From contig CM044519.1 of NCBI GenBank assembly GCA_024364805.1, positions 49,004,877-49,025,187 of the forward strand: 20,311 nt of DNA, given 5' to 3'. Made by a program: the position numbers and the translations under genes. The notes under the pieces were generated by a model. The model was given only the letters and a program-made list of their open reading frames with translations. It did no database searches and was not told the DNA's origin. This document shows, one piece after another, positions 10,102-18,385 of the stretch (positions within the stretch are counted from its first letter, which is position 1; every line of letters starts with the position of its first letter). This stretch comes from Euprymna scolopes. Its lineage: Eukaryota; Mollusca; Cephalopoda; Sepiida; Sepiolidae.

Positions 10102-10121
10102 AAAAAGGTTGGGAACCACTT
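10102..10121 (-). repeat. Right terminal inverted repeat of the hAT element
   Basis: The sequence ends aaaggttgggaaccactt. Its reverse complement agtggttcccaacc is the classic hAT terminus. It is followed by ctctgacc, the probable second half of the target duplication. Confidence 0.8.
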
Positions 10122-10257
10122 CTCTGACCAAATGAATTCAACATCCTTTTTTCTTAAATTTGCAGACAGTTCAGGCAAGTTTACATATTCTGATAAATAT
10201 TGCTCTCGACATTTACTAACTCCAAAAAGATTTACATTCTTTTTAATCTGTAGGTAT

Positions 10258-10637
10258 TAGTGTTGGGACGATTATTTGAAATTGGAATCAGAAATAAAAA
10301 AAAATCAGAACTTTTTTTTTGGGGGGGGGGAATGTCTGCCTATTTTTTCGATGCCCAAAACAGTTCTTTTTATCATTTTATTTCTTTATTTTTGTTTAAA
10401 ACTTAATTTTTTACAGCTCGTATTAATGATGAAATGATACATATTTATTGCTCTTAAACTACCAATAAAACTAACGCTCATTAATGTATTTTTACATTAG
10501 CAAAAATACATCCACATATTACATGATTTTTGCAGTCATCCAATCCCACCTTCCAACTAAAATAATTCTATATTTAGAAATTTAAATAGAATTGGAATCG
10601 ATAATTGTATTGGAATCAGGGGAAGGGGACATCACTC
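10258..10637. mobile_element. Putative non-autonomous hAT-type MITE
   Basis: The left edge reads tagtgttgggacgatt and the right edge reads ggggacatcactc, whose reverse complement is gagtgatgtcccc. This gives a weak inverted repeat (about 7 of 12). Inside are gattcc/ggaatc-rich motifs (attggaatcag, gaattggaatcgataattg) typical of short hAT elements. A run of nine T followed by ten G lies at 10312-10330. No open frame is present. Flanking bases gtaggtat and gtagaaag agree only at 5 of 8, so the limits are tentative. Confidence 0.4.
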
Positions 10638-10795
10638 GTAGAAAGAGATATTTTTTAGCATTTTTCTATTAAAGCTTGGTCTGTTGATATTCCTGCTTTA
10701 GAAATAGAATAATCTAAAAAAAATTTATTAACATTGTTTATCAAAACATCAAAATAAATACACAAAAAAATCTAACGTAAGGCAAACGAACGATG

Positions 10796-10995
10796 AAAAC
10801 AGAAAAAAATGAACATGTGAAAAATGGCATAAATAAGCCTGTTTCGATATTAAAATTTAAAAAATCAGTGGATACCCGGGTGTTTTGGGGTGTCGCTAAG
10901 AATAAGCGAAGTAAAAAAAAAAAAAAACAGGAAAACGAACGTTACATGAGAAATGACTTAAATAACACAGGGTTCAATATTTGAATTTAAAAAAT
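10796..10995. repeat. Degenerate tandem repeat, two units about 128 bp apart
   Basis: Unit A (10796-10865) and unit B (10924-10995) share the order aaaacag, acatg..aaaatg, taaataa, atattnaaatttaaaaaat, roughly 70% alike by eye. The spacer contains ggatacccgggtgttttggg and an A15 run. The open frame 10793-10984 is a lysine-rich by-product. It may be the tail part of the repeat element that follows. Confidence 0.55.
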
Positions 10996-11010
10996 TAAAA
11001 AAAAAAAACA

Positions 11011-11077
11011 TCTCACACCACGATTCGAACCCAAAATGATAATGAACAAATGCGCTAATCAACTGCGCTAAAGCGAC
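11011..11077 (-). other. tRNA-like sequence with Pol III box A and box B
   Basis: On the minus strand the module opens gtcgctttagcgcagttgat. Box A-like tagcgcagttga lies at 11070-11059 and box B-like gggttcgaatc at 11032-11022. The gcgc/gcgc pair can form a D stem. There is no clean acceptor stem or full anticodon arm, so it is a tRNA pseudogene or SINE promoter module rather than a working tRNA gene. Confidence 0.7.
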
Positions 11078-11350
11078 GTAGACGGAATGTGTTCGGTTTT
11101 TCAACTATTTAAAGTAAATCAGGTCACGACGTCATAACGTCATCTGACGCATGCGTAGAATCGGTCATCGTTACGAGAAACACGTTTTTGTTGACTCCCC
11201 CCCTGTCGAAAATTGTCGATTTCGGGGTGAAAAAGTTAACGTTTTTGGCCAATTTTTCGATATTTTTCATGCGAAGGATGGGGCTTCGATATGATACCGA
11301 GTTTGTGTGTCTGCTAAAAACTTTTGACAGACGCGACAAAAATTCACAAA

Positions 11351-11369
11351 CATACATACATACATACAT
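11351..11369. repeat. (CATA)n microsatellite
   Basis: A run of nearly five CATA units, part of the edge of the CpG-rich repeat, followed by tatatatata at 11380-11389. Confidence 0.9.
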
Positions 11370-13161
11370 TTTCGCTTTTATATATATAGATGGAAATCTT
11401 TTTTCATTTTAGTAACCTTATTAGTGTATTCATCATTGTAACTTGGTTGAAGTTATTGGTTATTTGGTTATCTAGTGTTTTCACATTTATTTTTGTTAAA
11501 AAAAAAATTAATTCCTGCCAATTCATGTAACAGCTTCAACATTAGATATAGAATATGAATCTGCTCAAACTGTCATTTTCGCCTATTTTTAATCTCTACA
11601 TATAATATATGTATGTCTCCATTTGATTTTCTACAAACTAATGTGGGTGATGCCTACTTGCTATACCCAGACGGGTCATATTCAAAAAGGTTCTGTTCTA
11701 TTAATTTTTATAATTATGCTAATGGTAATAAAGTGATAATTTTCTTGCCTCATAATAAAAGGGGCAACATTTTCTTTTAAATTGTGTTTCATAAGTTTTT
11801 AACTTTGCAGTTTGTTTGTTTGTTTGTCTTTTTTTTTTCATTTTTATTTCATGAATTAATATGGTAGAATTTGTCGTTTCTAGTAAGTCCGTGTTTCTTT
11901 TTACATAATGTGATAATTATAGGTATTACTTCAATGTTAGAAAATAGATATCCTCTAATTCCAAGAAGCCTTCAAAGTACTTTAAAGTTTTTATAATCAA
12001 CCCAACAGATTGGTAAATTTATGATTTTTGATTAACTTTTCAATGTATTCCTAGAACTTTTTTGATATAAGTTTAACCTCCCTGCCGGTATCAATTTGCT
12101 GATCTTATCTTTTTAGTGTATTTTTTCTTTTATTCAATTTTGTCCAATTTGTTTTTTTGTTTTTCTTTTTTCGTGTTTTGTTTTTTTTATATAATGAAAA
12201 CTAAAGATTTCCATGGTGATTTTTTTCACTTTGAATATTTTTATTTTTGAACTTGCATACTGCAAAAAATCAAAATATCTTAACATAAAATACATCTAAA
12301 ATATTTGACATGTATATAGCAAGAAACGCAAACACACATTTTACAATCAATCAGGACCACAGAAATTTATTTAGGAATTGATTTCCAAGAAAGGTTGAAC
12401 ACTTGATGAAAATGTATTCATGCGATAATGCATCGTTCCTGTTGATGATCCATTAGAGAAATGCTTAAGCATGACACCTTTCTCGTTTCATTTAAACGTT
12501 AGAATATTTTTCTACTGAATACAAAGAAAGGCCATGTTTCACTGCAAGCAAGACCACTTTTAAATGACCTCAATATACAACAAAACCCTATTCTTTTTCA
12601 CTATTAAATTGAAAGCTACACGATTACTAATGCTAACACGGTTGCACACACCTATAATCACATTCTCTTGTCTTTCACATTGAAATACAAATAATTAACC
12701 CTTTTCAGAAAGCTTATTTCAACAAGCACAAGTTGTTCTTCAGACTTTAGTGTATAAACTGTTTATATTCTGGTTGTTGAAATAAATTGTTATTCATGCA
12801 ACATTGTCTTTTGTACTGACTTTTATCCCATGTTATTGTGTCAGATCCTGCAGTGTTACTTTTGATGCTCCATAAAAATTAGAATTGAAGTTCATGCACA
12901 ATTTTAAGAGCTTATAACAATTTGAGTACCACAGAAAAAACTTAGAATATTTTTTTAAATTAATTTTTTTTCATAGTTGGATGAAAATAAAAAAATAAAT
13001 CTTTAAATACTTCATTTTTTTAAAGTTTTGTTATTTTAAGAATGAAAAAAATTTTAATTTTAAATTAGTAACAGTTTGGAAATAATTTAATGTTGGCTCT
13101 TCATGTAGTTACATTCTTATTAATATATTATTGGTGAGCATCTTCCTATTGATTTGTCTCT

Positions 13162-13182
13162 CCCCACCCTTCTCCGGTGGGG
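13162..13182. repeat. GC-rich hairpin, 7-bp stem
   Basis: Arms ccccacc (13162-13168) and ggtgggg (13176-13182) pair perfectly around a 7-nt loop. An A/C-rich stretch and then a T run follow at 13199-13206. It is notable only for its contrast with the AT-rich surroundings. Confidence 0.6.
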
Positions 13183-13326
13183 AAACAAACAAGATCGATT
13201 TTTTTTAAATTTTCTTTTAATGTTGGGAAAATCCAGCTGTCCAAAAAAGGGAACTTTGGATTGAAACAAAATTTAATTGCCTCAGTTTAGAAAGAGTTCC
13301 TTTAACTGATCAAAGATAAAAATATG

Positions 13327-13356
13327 AAGTGTAGTATCAGAACAGATACTACACTT
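13327..13356. repeat. Perfect hairpin, 12-bp arms
   Basis: Arms aagtgtagtatc (13327-13338) and gatactacactt (13345-13356) pair perfectly around the 6-nt loop agaaca. No function can be assigned. Confidence 0.85.
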
Positions 13357-13659
13357 TAAATTTATTTGATAGAAGGTACAAATTTTACAATGTAACAAAT
13401 TAGGCACAAGACCATCAAAAGTGTGGATGTAAAATAAAAATGTCTATCCTATTCTTAACTAGAATCAGCTCAGTCACCAGAATACAAATTTAACTCAAGA
13501 AGTAAATTCTACTTAAGTTGTCCTCAAATTTGTTGAAAATTTTATTTTTATGAATATATTTATATACAGGGATCTCATCGGAATAAAATGGGGAGTGAAG
13601 GAAAATTGGTACTTGTGCATATTAAGTCCTCATGATCATTTTGTAATGTGTGAGCACTT

Positions 13660-14065
13660 CTGTCACTATCTTGATGCCCCGGAATCATGACACAAAAATA
13701 CTGATTTTATCGAATTGTGTCCTGCTAGATAAAGAGATTCTGCTATTCTGCAAAGTAGCGGTTCTAATGCAAGAATGCAGAGTACAGGCAACAGTGGACG
13801 GCACTGATACACCAACTGGGAAATATAAAAAAATTCTGAATGTTTTCTATTTACCTGCAACACTGTTATCAGAGCATAATACAGAAAAGAAATCCATTTG
13901 TGGAAGTTCGGTTTAAACCTATCGGTTTCTACAACAGATGCCCAGGAGCAATGGTTGACCCTGTCAAAAACTTTGAACTGGTCCAAATTGATTAGTGCAA
14001 ACTCCGTGCCATCTTCTATCTTCTCTAGGATAAAGAAGAGGGCAATTTGTGTGAGCCTCTTCCTA
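13660..14065 (-). pseudogene. Tx1-like LINE reverse transcriptase fragment
   Basis: The minus-strand frame reads ILEKIEDGTEFALINLDQFK, then VFDRVNH, KPNFHKWISFLYY, VLQVNRKHSEFF and QCRPLLPVLCILALEPLL. This matches RT motifs A and B of Tx1/L1-group LINEs, where the usual forms are ALINLDQxKAFDRV and RQGCPLSPLLYVLALEPLL. The conserved G of motif B (QGCPLS) is lost and the region that should hold YADD reads SVFLCHDSG, so the enzyme is dead. Only about 130 residues remain of a protein normally over 1,000. Confidence 0.8.
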
Positions 14066-14229
14066 GCTGGTTTTTTTTTTGTCTCCTGTCGGTTTTACAT
14101 TATGGGTGCATGCTGTTGTTTTTGCAGTTGTTGTGAAGGTTGCTTGGTGCCCCTTGTGCTTGAAGGTCTGAGAGGAGTCAGAGGATTTTCTGCTTGTTGC
14201 AAAAAGAATTGAATGGGTGTAAGGACTAG
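14066..14229. other. Unassigned spacer between two LINE fragments
   Basis: This stretch joins the Tx1-like fragment to the RNase H-bearing fragment. Its minus strand reads as proline/glutamine/threonine-rich peptide without a recognisable domain. It may be part of either LINE. Confidence 0.4.
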
Positions 14230-14945
14230 AGGCATTACAAAACTGATAGGCTCTCGCTGATCACTTTAGCTGTTTGAAGATACTTTTTAGCAAGGATGAT
14301 CTCGAGGACCTTCTTTAATGCTTTGATCTCTGCTTGGAAGGAGGAAGACCATCAGTCGGTTGGTATGGGGAAAAAGCGGTGAACCCAGGGGTCACTTGGA
14401 TTACTTGTGGTTCCACCAGCACCAGTTATGTTACTGCTTGTTGCTGACCCATCTGTATAGATGACAAGATTGTATGTGTCCCAGCCCTTTTTCAGTCTTT
14501 GTAAAGCCCACTGTTTGTCAGTTTCCACATCCCCAGATTTTCTCCTAGTCGTCTTGAAGATATTTCCATCCAAGGAGGGATTGTCATATGTTATCCTGAG
14601 GAACTTGGGAGTGGTATTATATCGTATGAAATGACCATTCAACATGAAGGCTGGTTGCTATTGTGTCTCATAGGTATTCATACTGAAGAGGGAGCACTCA
14701 GACTTTTGGACTGAGAATTGCATCTTTGTAAATTCTATTGAGCACCTGCCTTAGATGATATTCTGCTTGCCTTTAATCTACATCTTGGGCCCAGACAGCA
14801 ACATTATTTGCAACATGCTAATCTGTGGGTTAGATGGAGGTGACCAAATCATTGAAAGAAAACAGAAATACAAGAAAGAAGAGATCCAATCCTTGCTGGA
14901 CTGCCTTTCAGTGTGCCAGTCTTGCTCTCCCTGCCATCATAGGTT
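14230..14945 (-). pseudogene. LINE remnant: reverse transcriptase C-terminal half plus RNase H
   Basis: Read from 14945 downwards on the minus strand: a motif B remnant ending FLFSFNDLVTS; a motif C region VANNVAVWAQDVD where YADD is expected; QAEYHLRQVLNRIYK; QFSVQKSECSLFSMNTYET; HFIRYNTTPKFLRITYDNPS (the thumb FLGVTYD block); then LVIYTDGSATSSNITGAGG, the RNase H start with its first catalytic Asp, and SSFQAEIKALKKVLEII with the catalytic Glu, in another frame. RNase H after RT points to I/R1/LOA-type LINEs, unlike the neighbouring Tx1-like piece. There are at least two frame changes and several stops. Order and family show it is a separate insertion. Confidence 0.75.
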
Positions 14946-15907
14946 AGCCTATGAATATGCATACTAATATGCCATTGGATATATAGATAAAATGCCACTT
15001 TTGAATACTAATATACAATCCCCCCCCACTCCGATGAAATTCCATTAAGCACATGCCTGCTCACCCAAATTAACCCTCCCCTTTCTCTCCTTACCCTCTC
15101 TACCTCACCCCCATCCTCCTTGTTCCCTCATCTAAAAGACTTCCCTCACCCCTTCTCAACAAGAAAGCTGACCGGCAGTTTACCAAGAATCAAGCTCATA
15201 TTAGAAGCTATTTGTCCAACACATCGGTTCTAAAAATCATCTCTTGTAATATTTTGCTACCCAGACCATTGATTTTCGAGGTCCATTGCACCATAAATAT
15301 GCATATATAATTCACTGCTCAAATTCCATTACCTACGGTAATATATGCAATGGATTGGTATATCCATCCAATATCTGATATATTGTGTCAACACCTAAAA
15401 AGAATTTGGATTACATCTACCAAAACACATTCAACTCACCAACGAATATGGCCGCCCCGTATACCTTTTGGAAAATCAATAAGGAGCAACCACGCATCTT
15501 TGTTATATGGGATTACTACCTTCTCCCCTGGACCAATATTCTGCCTACCTGGAAATAAAACCCCGGAGGACATTATACTCCTTCTGATAATGGACTACCC
15601 AGGTTGTATGAAATTCCCTTTTCCTATAATTATTTTCATATAACCATCATTCACCACCGAAAAAACTATTTTCAATATTTGTGCTGGAAAACAAAATACG
15701 TGTCTATGCACATCTGAACATTTTGCTAACCGCATTTCATTTCCACTGATATGTCCATTATTGAAAATCCATAGATTAAGGAAATTAACATAACCCCTCT
15801 ATATATTTCTTTTGTCAAATGATAAATTAACTCGAATGTATTTATATTTTGATTTTCAGAATTTAAATTTAACCACTAAACTTATATATTGCTCTATTCT
15901 TAAATAT
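14946..15907. other. Unidentified region with C-rich block
   Basis: From about 15018 to 15160 the plus strand is rich in C and CT, with a C8 run at 15020-15027. GC content stays above the surroundings until about 15620. A plus-strand open frame (15350-15643) reads ITTFSPGPIFCLPGNKTPED and ends in a hydrophobic IIIFI, but I recognise no family. It could be UTR or coding sequence of an unknown element. No poly(A) tail or terminal repeats were found. Confidence 0.4.
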
Positions 15908-15975
15908 TGAGCTTCTCCTTTTTGGCTAAGATCACCCTGAAAGTATTACCTCAACTAATATCTATCAGGATTTTT
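15908..15975 (+). ncRNA. U2 snRNA-like 5' sequence (pseudogene or snRNA-derived repeat)
   Basis: The sequence reads gcttctcctttttggctaag then atca. U2 snRNA 5' ends are gcttctcggccttttggcta followed by agatca. The 15-mer ttttggctaagatca is identical. Downstream, agtat and taatatct are kept in the same order as in U2. The branch-point-pairing segment (gtagta in U2) is changed, and nothing after about 15975 resembles the rest of U2, including the Sm region and 3' stem-loops. A functional U2 gene is excluded. A truncated retro-copy or a SINE head derived from U2 fits best. Confidence 0.65.
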
Positions 15976-16007
15976 CATCTGATTTTTAATCCATATCTTA
16001 TCTCGCT

Positions 16008-16023
16008 TATATATATATATATA
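16008..16023. repeat. (TA)n microsatellite
   Basis: A run of eight TA units, directly visible. Confidence 0.95.
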
Positions 16024-16084
16024 CTGACTAGAACACATTTGGGATTGTAAAAATACAAACTCTTTAAGAGGAAAATATTTTAAT

Positions 16085-16205
16085 TAGTAGTGGTATAATT
16101 AATCTGAATTGGAATCATTAATTGTAAGAATCGTGTATTTTGGGAGGAATCAGAATCGCATCATTAAAAAATACCTTAGATTTACGATTCTTTCATTATG
16201 ATTCT
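16085..16205. repeat. Probable hAT-type MITE relic
   Basis: gaattggaatc-n-taattgta at 16106-16125 repeats the motif at 10589-10609. It is followed by aagaatcgtg, aggaatcagaatcgc and tacgattc, the gattc-rich style of short hAT elements. Ends are not defined. Confidence 0.35.
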
Positions 16206-16670
16206 CTTATATTTTAAGTTGAACTGTTTCTTTGAAGTAAGATTAATGCTGTCAAAAATTTATGATAAAAACGTTATAGAACTTTTCATAACATATTTAA
16301 TGATATACAAGAATTTTATTAACTACTTTAAAGGTAATCTTTATTTATCTTAATGAGTTTTCTTATTCCGTCACATACATAGGTGCTGTTTTGAAACTTT
16401 GAGGCCCATGATTAGTTATGTTTGTACTGTTGCAAAACTTTAGGGGCCGCGAGGTAACATTGTTTTCATTTGTGAGTGAAGTTTATTATGTATAAAACAG
16501 CCTAACTACATCAAGTCCATGAAAAAGTTGATGAATACTTAACCCTTATAAAAAAAAGATTTTACAGTGCTCTCAATGCGAGTAAATCATGTTTCCAACT
16601 GGTAACTAAAAAGGGTGGGGGGTGGGGTCTTATCTTTTGGCATTTTTTTTTTTTTTTACCGACACATTTC

Positions 16671-16708
16671 CATTAGTAAATGAATGAAAAATCTCATTAG
16701 TAAATGAA
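16671..16708. repeat. Short direct repeat
   Basis: cattagtaaatgaa occurs at 16671-16684 and 16695-16708, both exact. Confidence 0.85.
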
Positions 16709-16781
16709 AAAATGTCTTGTCAACCTTTTTATATTTTTTACAAATAAAACAAGTAAAGTCAAATTATTTAAACAATAAAAG

Positions 16782-16807
16782 ATTTAATAGAACAGTTTAA
16801 TAGAACA
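16782..16807. repeat. 13-bp tandem duplication
   Basis: Adjacent units atttaatagaaca and gtttaatagaaca differ at one base, a simple tandem duplication. Confidence 0.85.
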
Positions 16808-17152
16808 ATATATGTACTTTCTATTTTCTGAACAAAGGCTGATTCAGAAAATATTTCTAAAACTAATAAAAATGATCATGTCGTATTAGTTCGCAAAACT
16901 TTGACAGTCGGTCAGTTTTTTTGAAGTATCCAAAAACAAAAATTTTAGAACTATATATTATGCTGATTGACTGTTCCGCTTAAGGTCTTTTGAAAACTAC
17001 AAAAAAAAAAAAAAGCCCCAATCATTTTGCTATCTGTTAAATAAATGCGGTAAGTGAATTTAATTAATTAATGAGCCACCATGATTCAGGATGTGGTGTA
17101 GGCTGAAGAAGAAACCTGCTCAACTCAACACTGTTGCAACAACATTAGTGAT

Positions 17153-17212
17153 GAGTAAGAATTTGATATTAAATTTCATGGTACACCATGAAATTCTTTT
17201 CAAAATTCAAAC
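17153..17212. repeat. Palindromic repeat, copy A
   Basis: The core aatttcatggt (17172-17182), ac, accatgaaatt (17185-17195) is a perfect 11-bp inverted repeat with a 2-nt centre. The outer arms (gagtaagaattt on the left, aattcttttcaaaattc on the right) are imperfect complements. The right arm matches copy B at 17635-17651 at 16 of 17 bases. Confidence 0.75.
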
Positions 17213-17598
17213 TTGGCATGTTCATCATAACATCTATTATTCTTTTTTTGTGTATATAGCAGTTTTTTTTTTTTAGGGAGGGGGGCTTTTTGTTTATTTT
17301 TTTGCTTGGATTTGTATTAAAAATGTTTCCTGTTTGCTTGAATTTATTACAAACTACTTGCATCAAAGTTTAAAATATTGTGCTGCTTGTATGATAAGGC
17401 TAAATTACTAACGTAATTTGTCTCTTTATCTTTACTGTCTGCAATTTAGTTACACAAATGCAATTTTCTGGATTGTCTATATTTACGATTTATCTCCAAT
17501 CGATTCTTTTTATTTTTATTATCACTTATGAATTTCACTAGGATATACTGATCATAAATTGTTAATGCAGTCAGCTATCTAAAAATAATGGATGTAAA
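17213..17598. other. Spacer between the two palindromic repeats
   Basis: AT-rich with a T11 run then ggga and a G run near 17263-17285. No gene seen. Confidence 0.5.
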
Positions 17599-17654
17599 TA
17601 AGAGTTTTGAAAAGAATTCTATCATATACTATGGAATTCTTTTCAAAACTCTTA
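17599..17654. repeat. Palindromic repeat, copy B, 21-bp perfect arms
   Basis: taagagttttgaaaagaatt plus c (17599-17619) pairs perfectly with 17634-17654 across a 14-nt loop (tatcatatactatg). It shares its arm sequence with copy A, 440 bp upstream. The size and shape would suit a hairpin RNA or a very short foldback element. Confidence 0.85.
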
Positions 17655-18385
17655 CTCACTCCTTTAGTGTTAATTGCTTTTGTAAAACGTTATTGATATT
17701 TTTTTTTATATGAAAAATACAAAATCAATTCCGGAAGTCAAAAGGAGTCTTTTAAAAAAAAATACTACTACTCCTCTCATACTATTTTCACTATTATTAC
17801 AAAAACAAATCATTCATTAAATGATGGCCCTAAAGTAAAACATGATTTCAAAGCTAAAGTATCACTACTATTAACTCGGTCTCCCAAGTAGTGCTTTAAT
17901 ATATAATCAAACTTTTAAGTATTTCGGTATTTGCTATGAACAATAAATAAAACAAAATAAACAATTTCAGAGCAAGAAAAACAAGAGAAATATCAGTTAC
18001 GCAATGATTGGAAATTAAGTTGCGCTAAAAAGAAAAGGTTTATTTGTACAAAAGAGGTGACTGGAACATCTCCTTCAAGTTGTTTGAAGTTGGAGGATAA
18101 AATCGGTTCTTATTCTCAAATAATACTTTTTGTCCCCAAAGAAAAATTTCAGTTTACTTTTTTAAATATGAAACTGTACTTAATTTTTGCTGTTAATAAA
18201 AAGTTAGGTGTGGATTAGAAAAGCCAACATACTTGAAACAATCTCGGTCACAGTAGCAAAACATCTGTGCTCTAATCCAACGCCAAGTATCATTTGCAAG
18301 TATATAGGCTCTGATTATTACATGGCTGGAGGATTTTGTGAATAGATGTTTGCTGTATTTAGTTTGTGATTTTATAGTTATATAA
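17655..18385. other. AT-rich flank of the LTR element, no gene
   Basis: I recognise no gene, repeat or RNA here. The last five bases before the probable LTR are tataa, a candidate target duplication that cannot be tested because the other end of the element is outside the window. Confidence 0.5.

Larger units (their letters stand above)
4455..10121 (+). mobile_element. hAT transposon (ZBED5/Charlie-like), decayed, with nested LINEs
   Basis: The left end begins cagtgtttctcaatcactgt and soon reads ccgcaaagagattataggtg. The right end closes with ggttgggaaccactt after gtgtgccgctatg. These are typical of the terminal inverted repeats and subterminal 'gtgccgc' motifs of Charlie-like hAT elements. 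Flanking 8-mers gtctgact (4447-4454) and ctctgacc (10122-10129) agree at 6 of 8 positions, fitting a decayed 8-bp target duplication. A broken plus-strand hAT transposase sits at about 8345-9870. Two LINE copies account for much of the 5.7 kb. Without them the element would be nearer 2.2 kb, at or a little under the usual family size, in keeping with its internal deletion. Stops and frameshifts make it inactive. Confidence 0.85.
11000..11391 (-). mobile_element. CpG-rich repeat element with tRNA-like module (SINE or Helitron-like)
   Basis: Read on the minus strand it starts atctatatatataaaagcga, then a (TGTA)n tract, then a CpG-rich body with aaactcggtatcatatcga and a row of CGTCA/TGACG motifs (11128-11150). 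It ends in a tRNA-like module followed by a T run near 11000. The tatatata plus short microsatellite head recalls non-autonomous Helitron-like elements and the 3' tails of some RTE-type LINEs. The tRNA-like part recalls a SINE. The family cannot be settled by eye. The high CpG content against AT-rich flanks suggests a fairly young insertion. Confidence 0.55.
11392..13655. other. AT-rich stretch with no recognisable gene
   Basis: I see no gene or known repeat across this 2.2 kb. It contains T-rich stretches (11828-11850, 12120-12190), A/T alternations near 12940-13060 and two small perfect hairpins described separately. Open frames are short and look random. Confidence 0.6.
16024..17152. other. 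AT-rich region with small repeats, no gene
   Basis: No gene is recognisable. It holds a ggaatc/gattc-rich patch (16085-16205), two short direct repeats (16671-16708 and 16782-16807), a G-rich tract at 16614-16627, and T15 and A14 runs near 16643 and 17000. A 'gccaccatg' at 17086 opens only a tiny frame. Confidence 0.5.

Noticed and set aside
11011-11077. Functional tRNA gene
   Set aside because: Box A and box B are present, but the acceptor and anticodon stems do not fold convincingly. A SINE or pseudogene is more likely.
11188-11412. Open frames on both strands of the CpG-rich repeat
   Set aside because: They result from low stop density in CpG-rich DNA and have no recognisable protein.
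13650-14212. Plus-strand open frames
   Set aside because: They are opposite-strand shadows of the minus-strand LINE reverse transcriptase remnants.
15908-15975. Intact U2 snRNA gene
   Set aside because: Only the first 60 or so bases resemble U2. The Sm site, 3' stem-loops and the branch-point-pairing segment are absent or changed.
17086-17103. Kozak-like gccaccatg start
   Set aside because: It opens a frame of only a few codons before a stop, which is chance.
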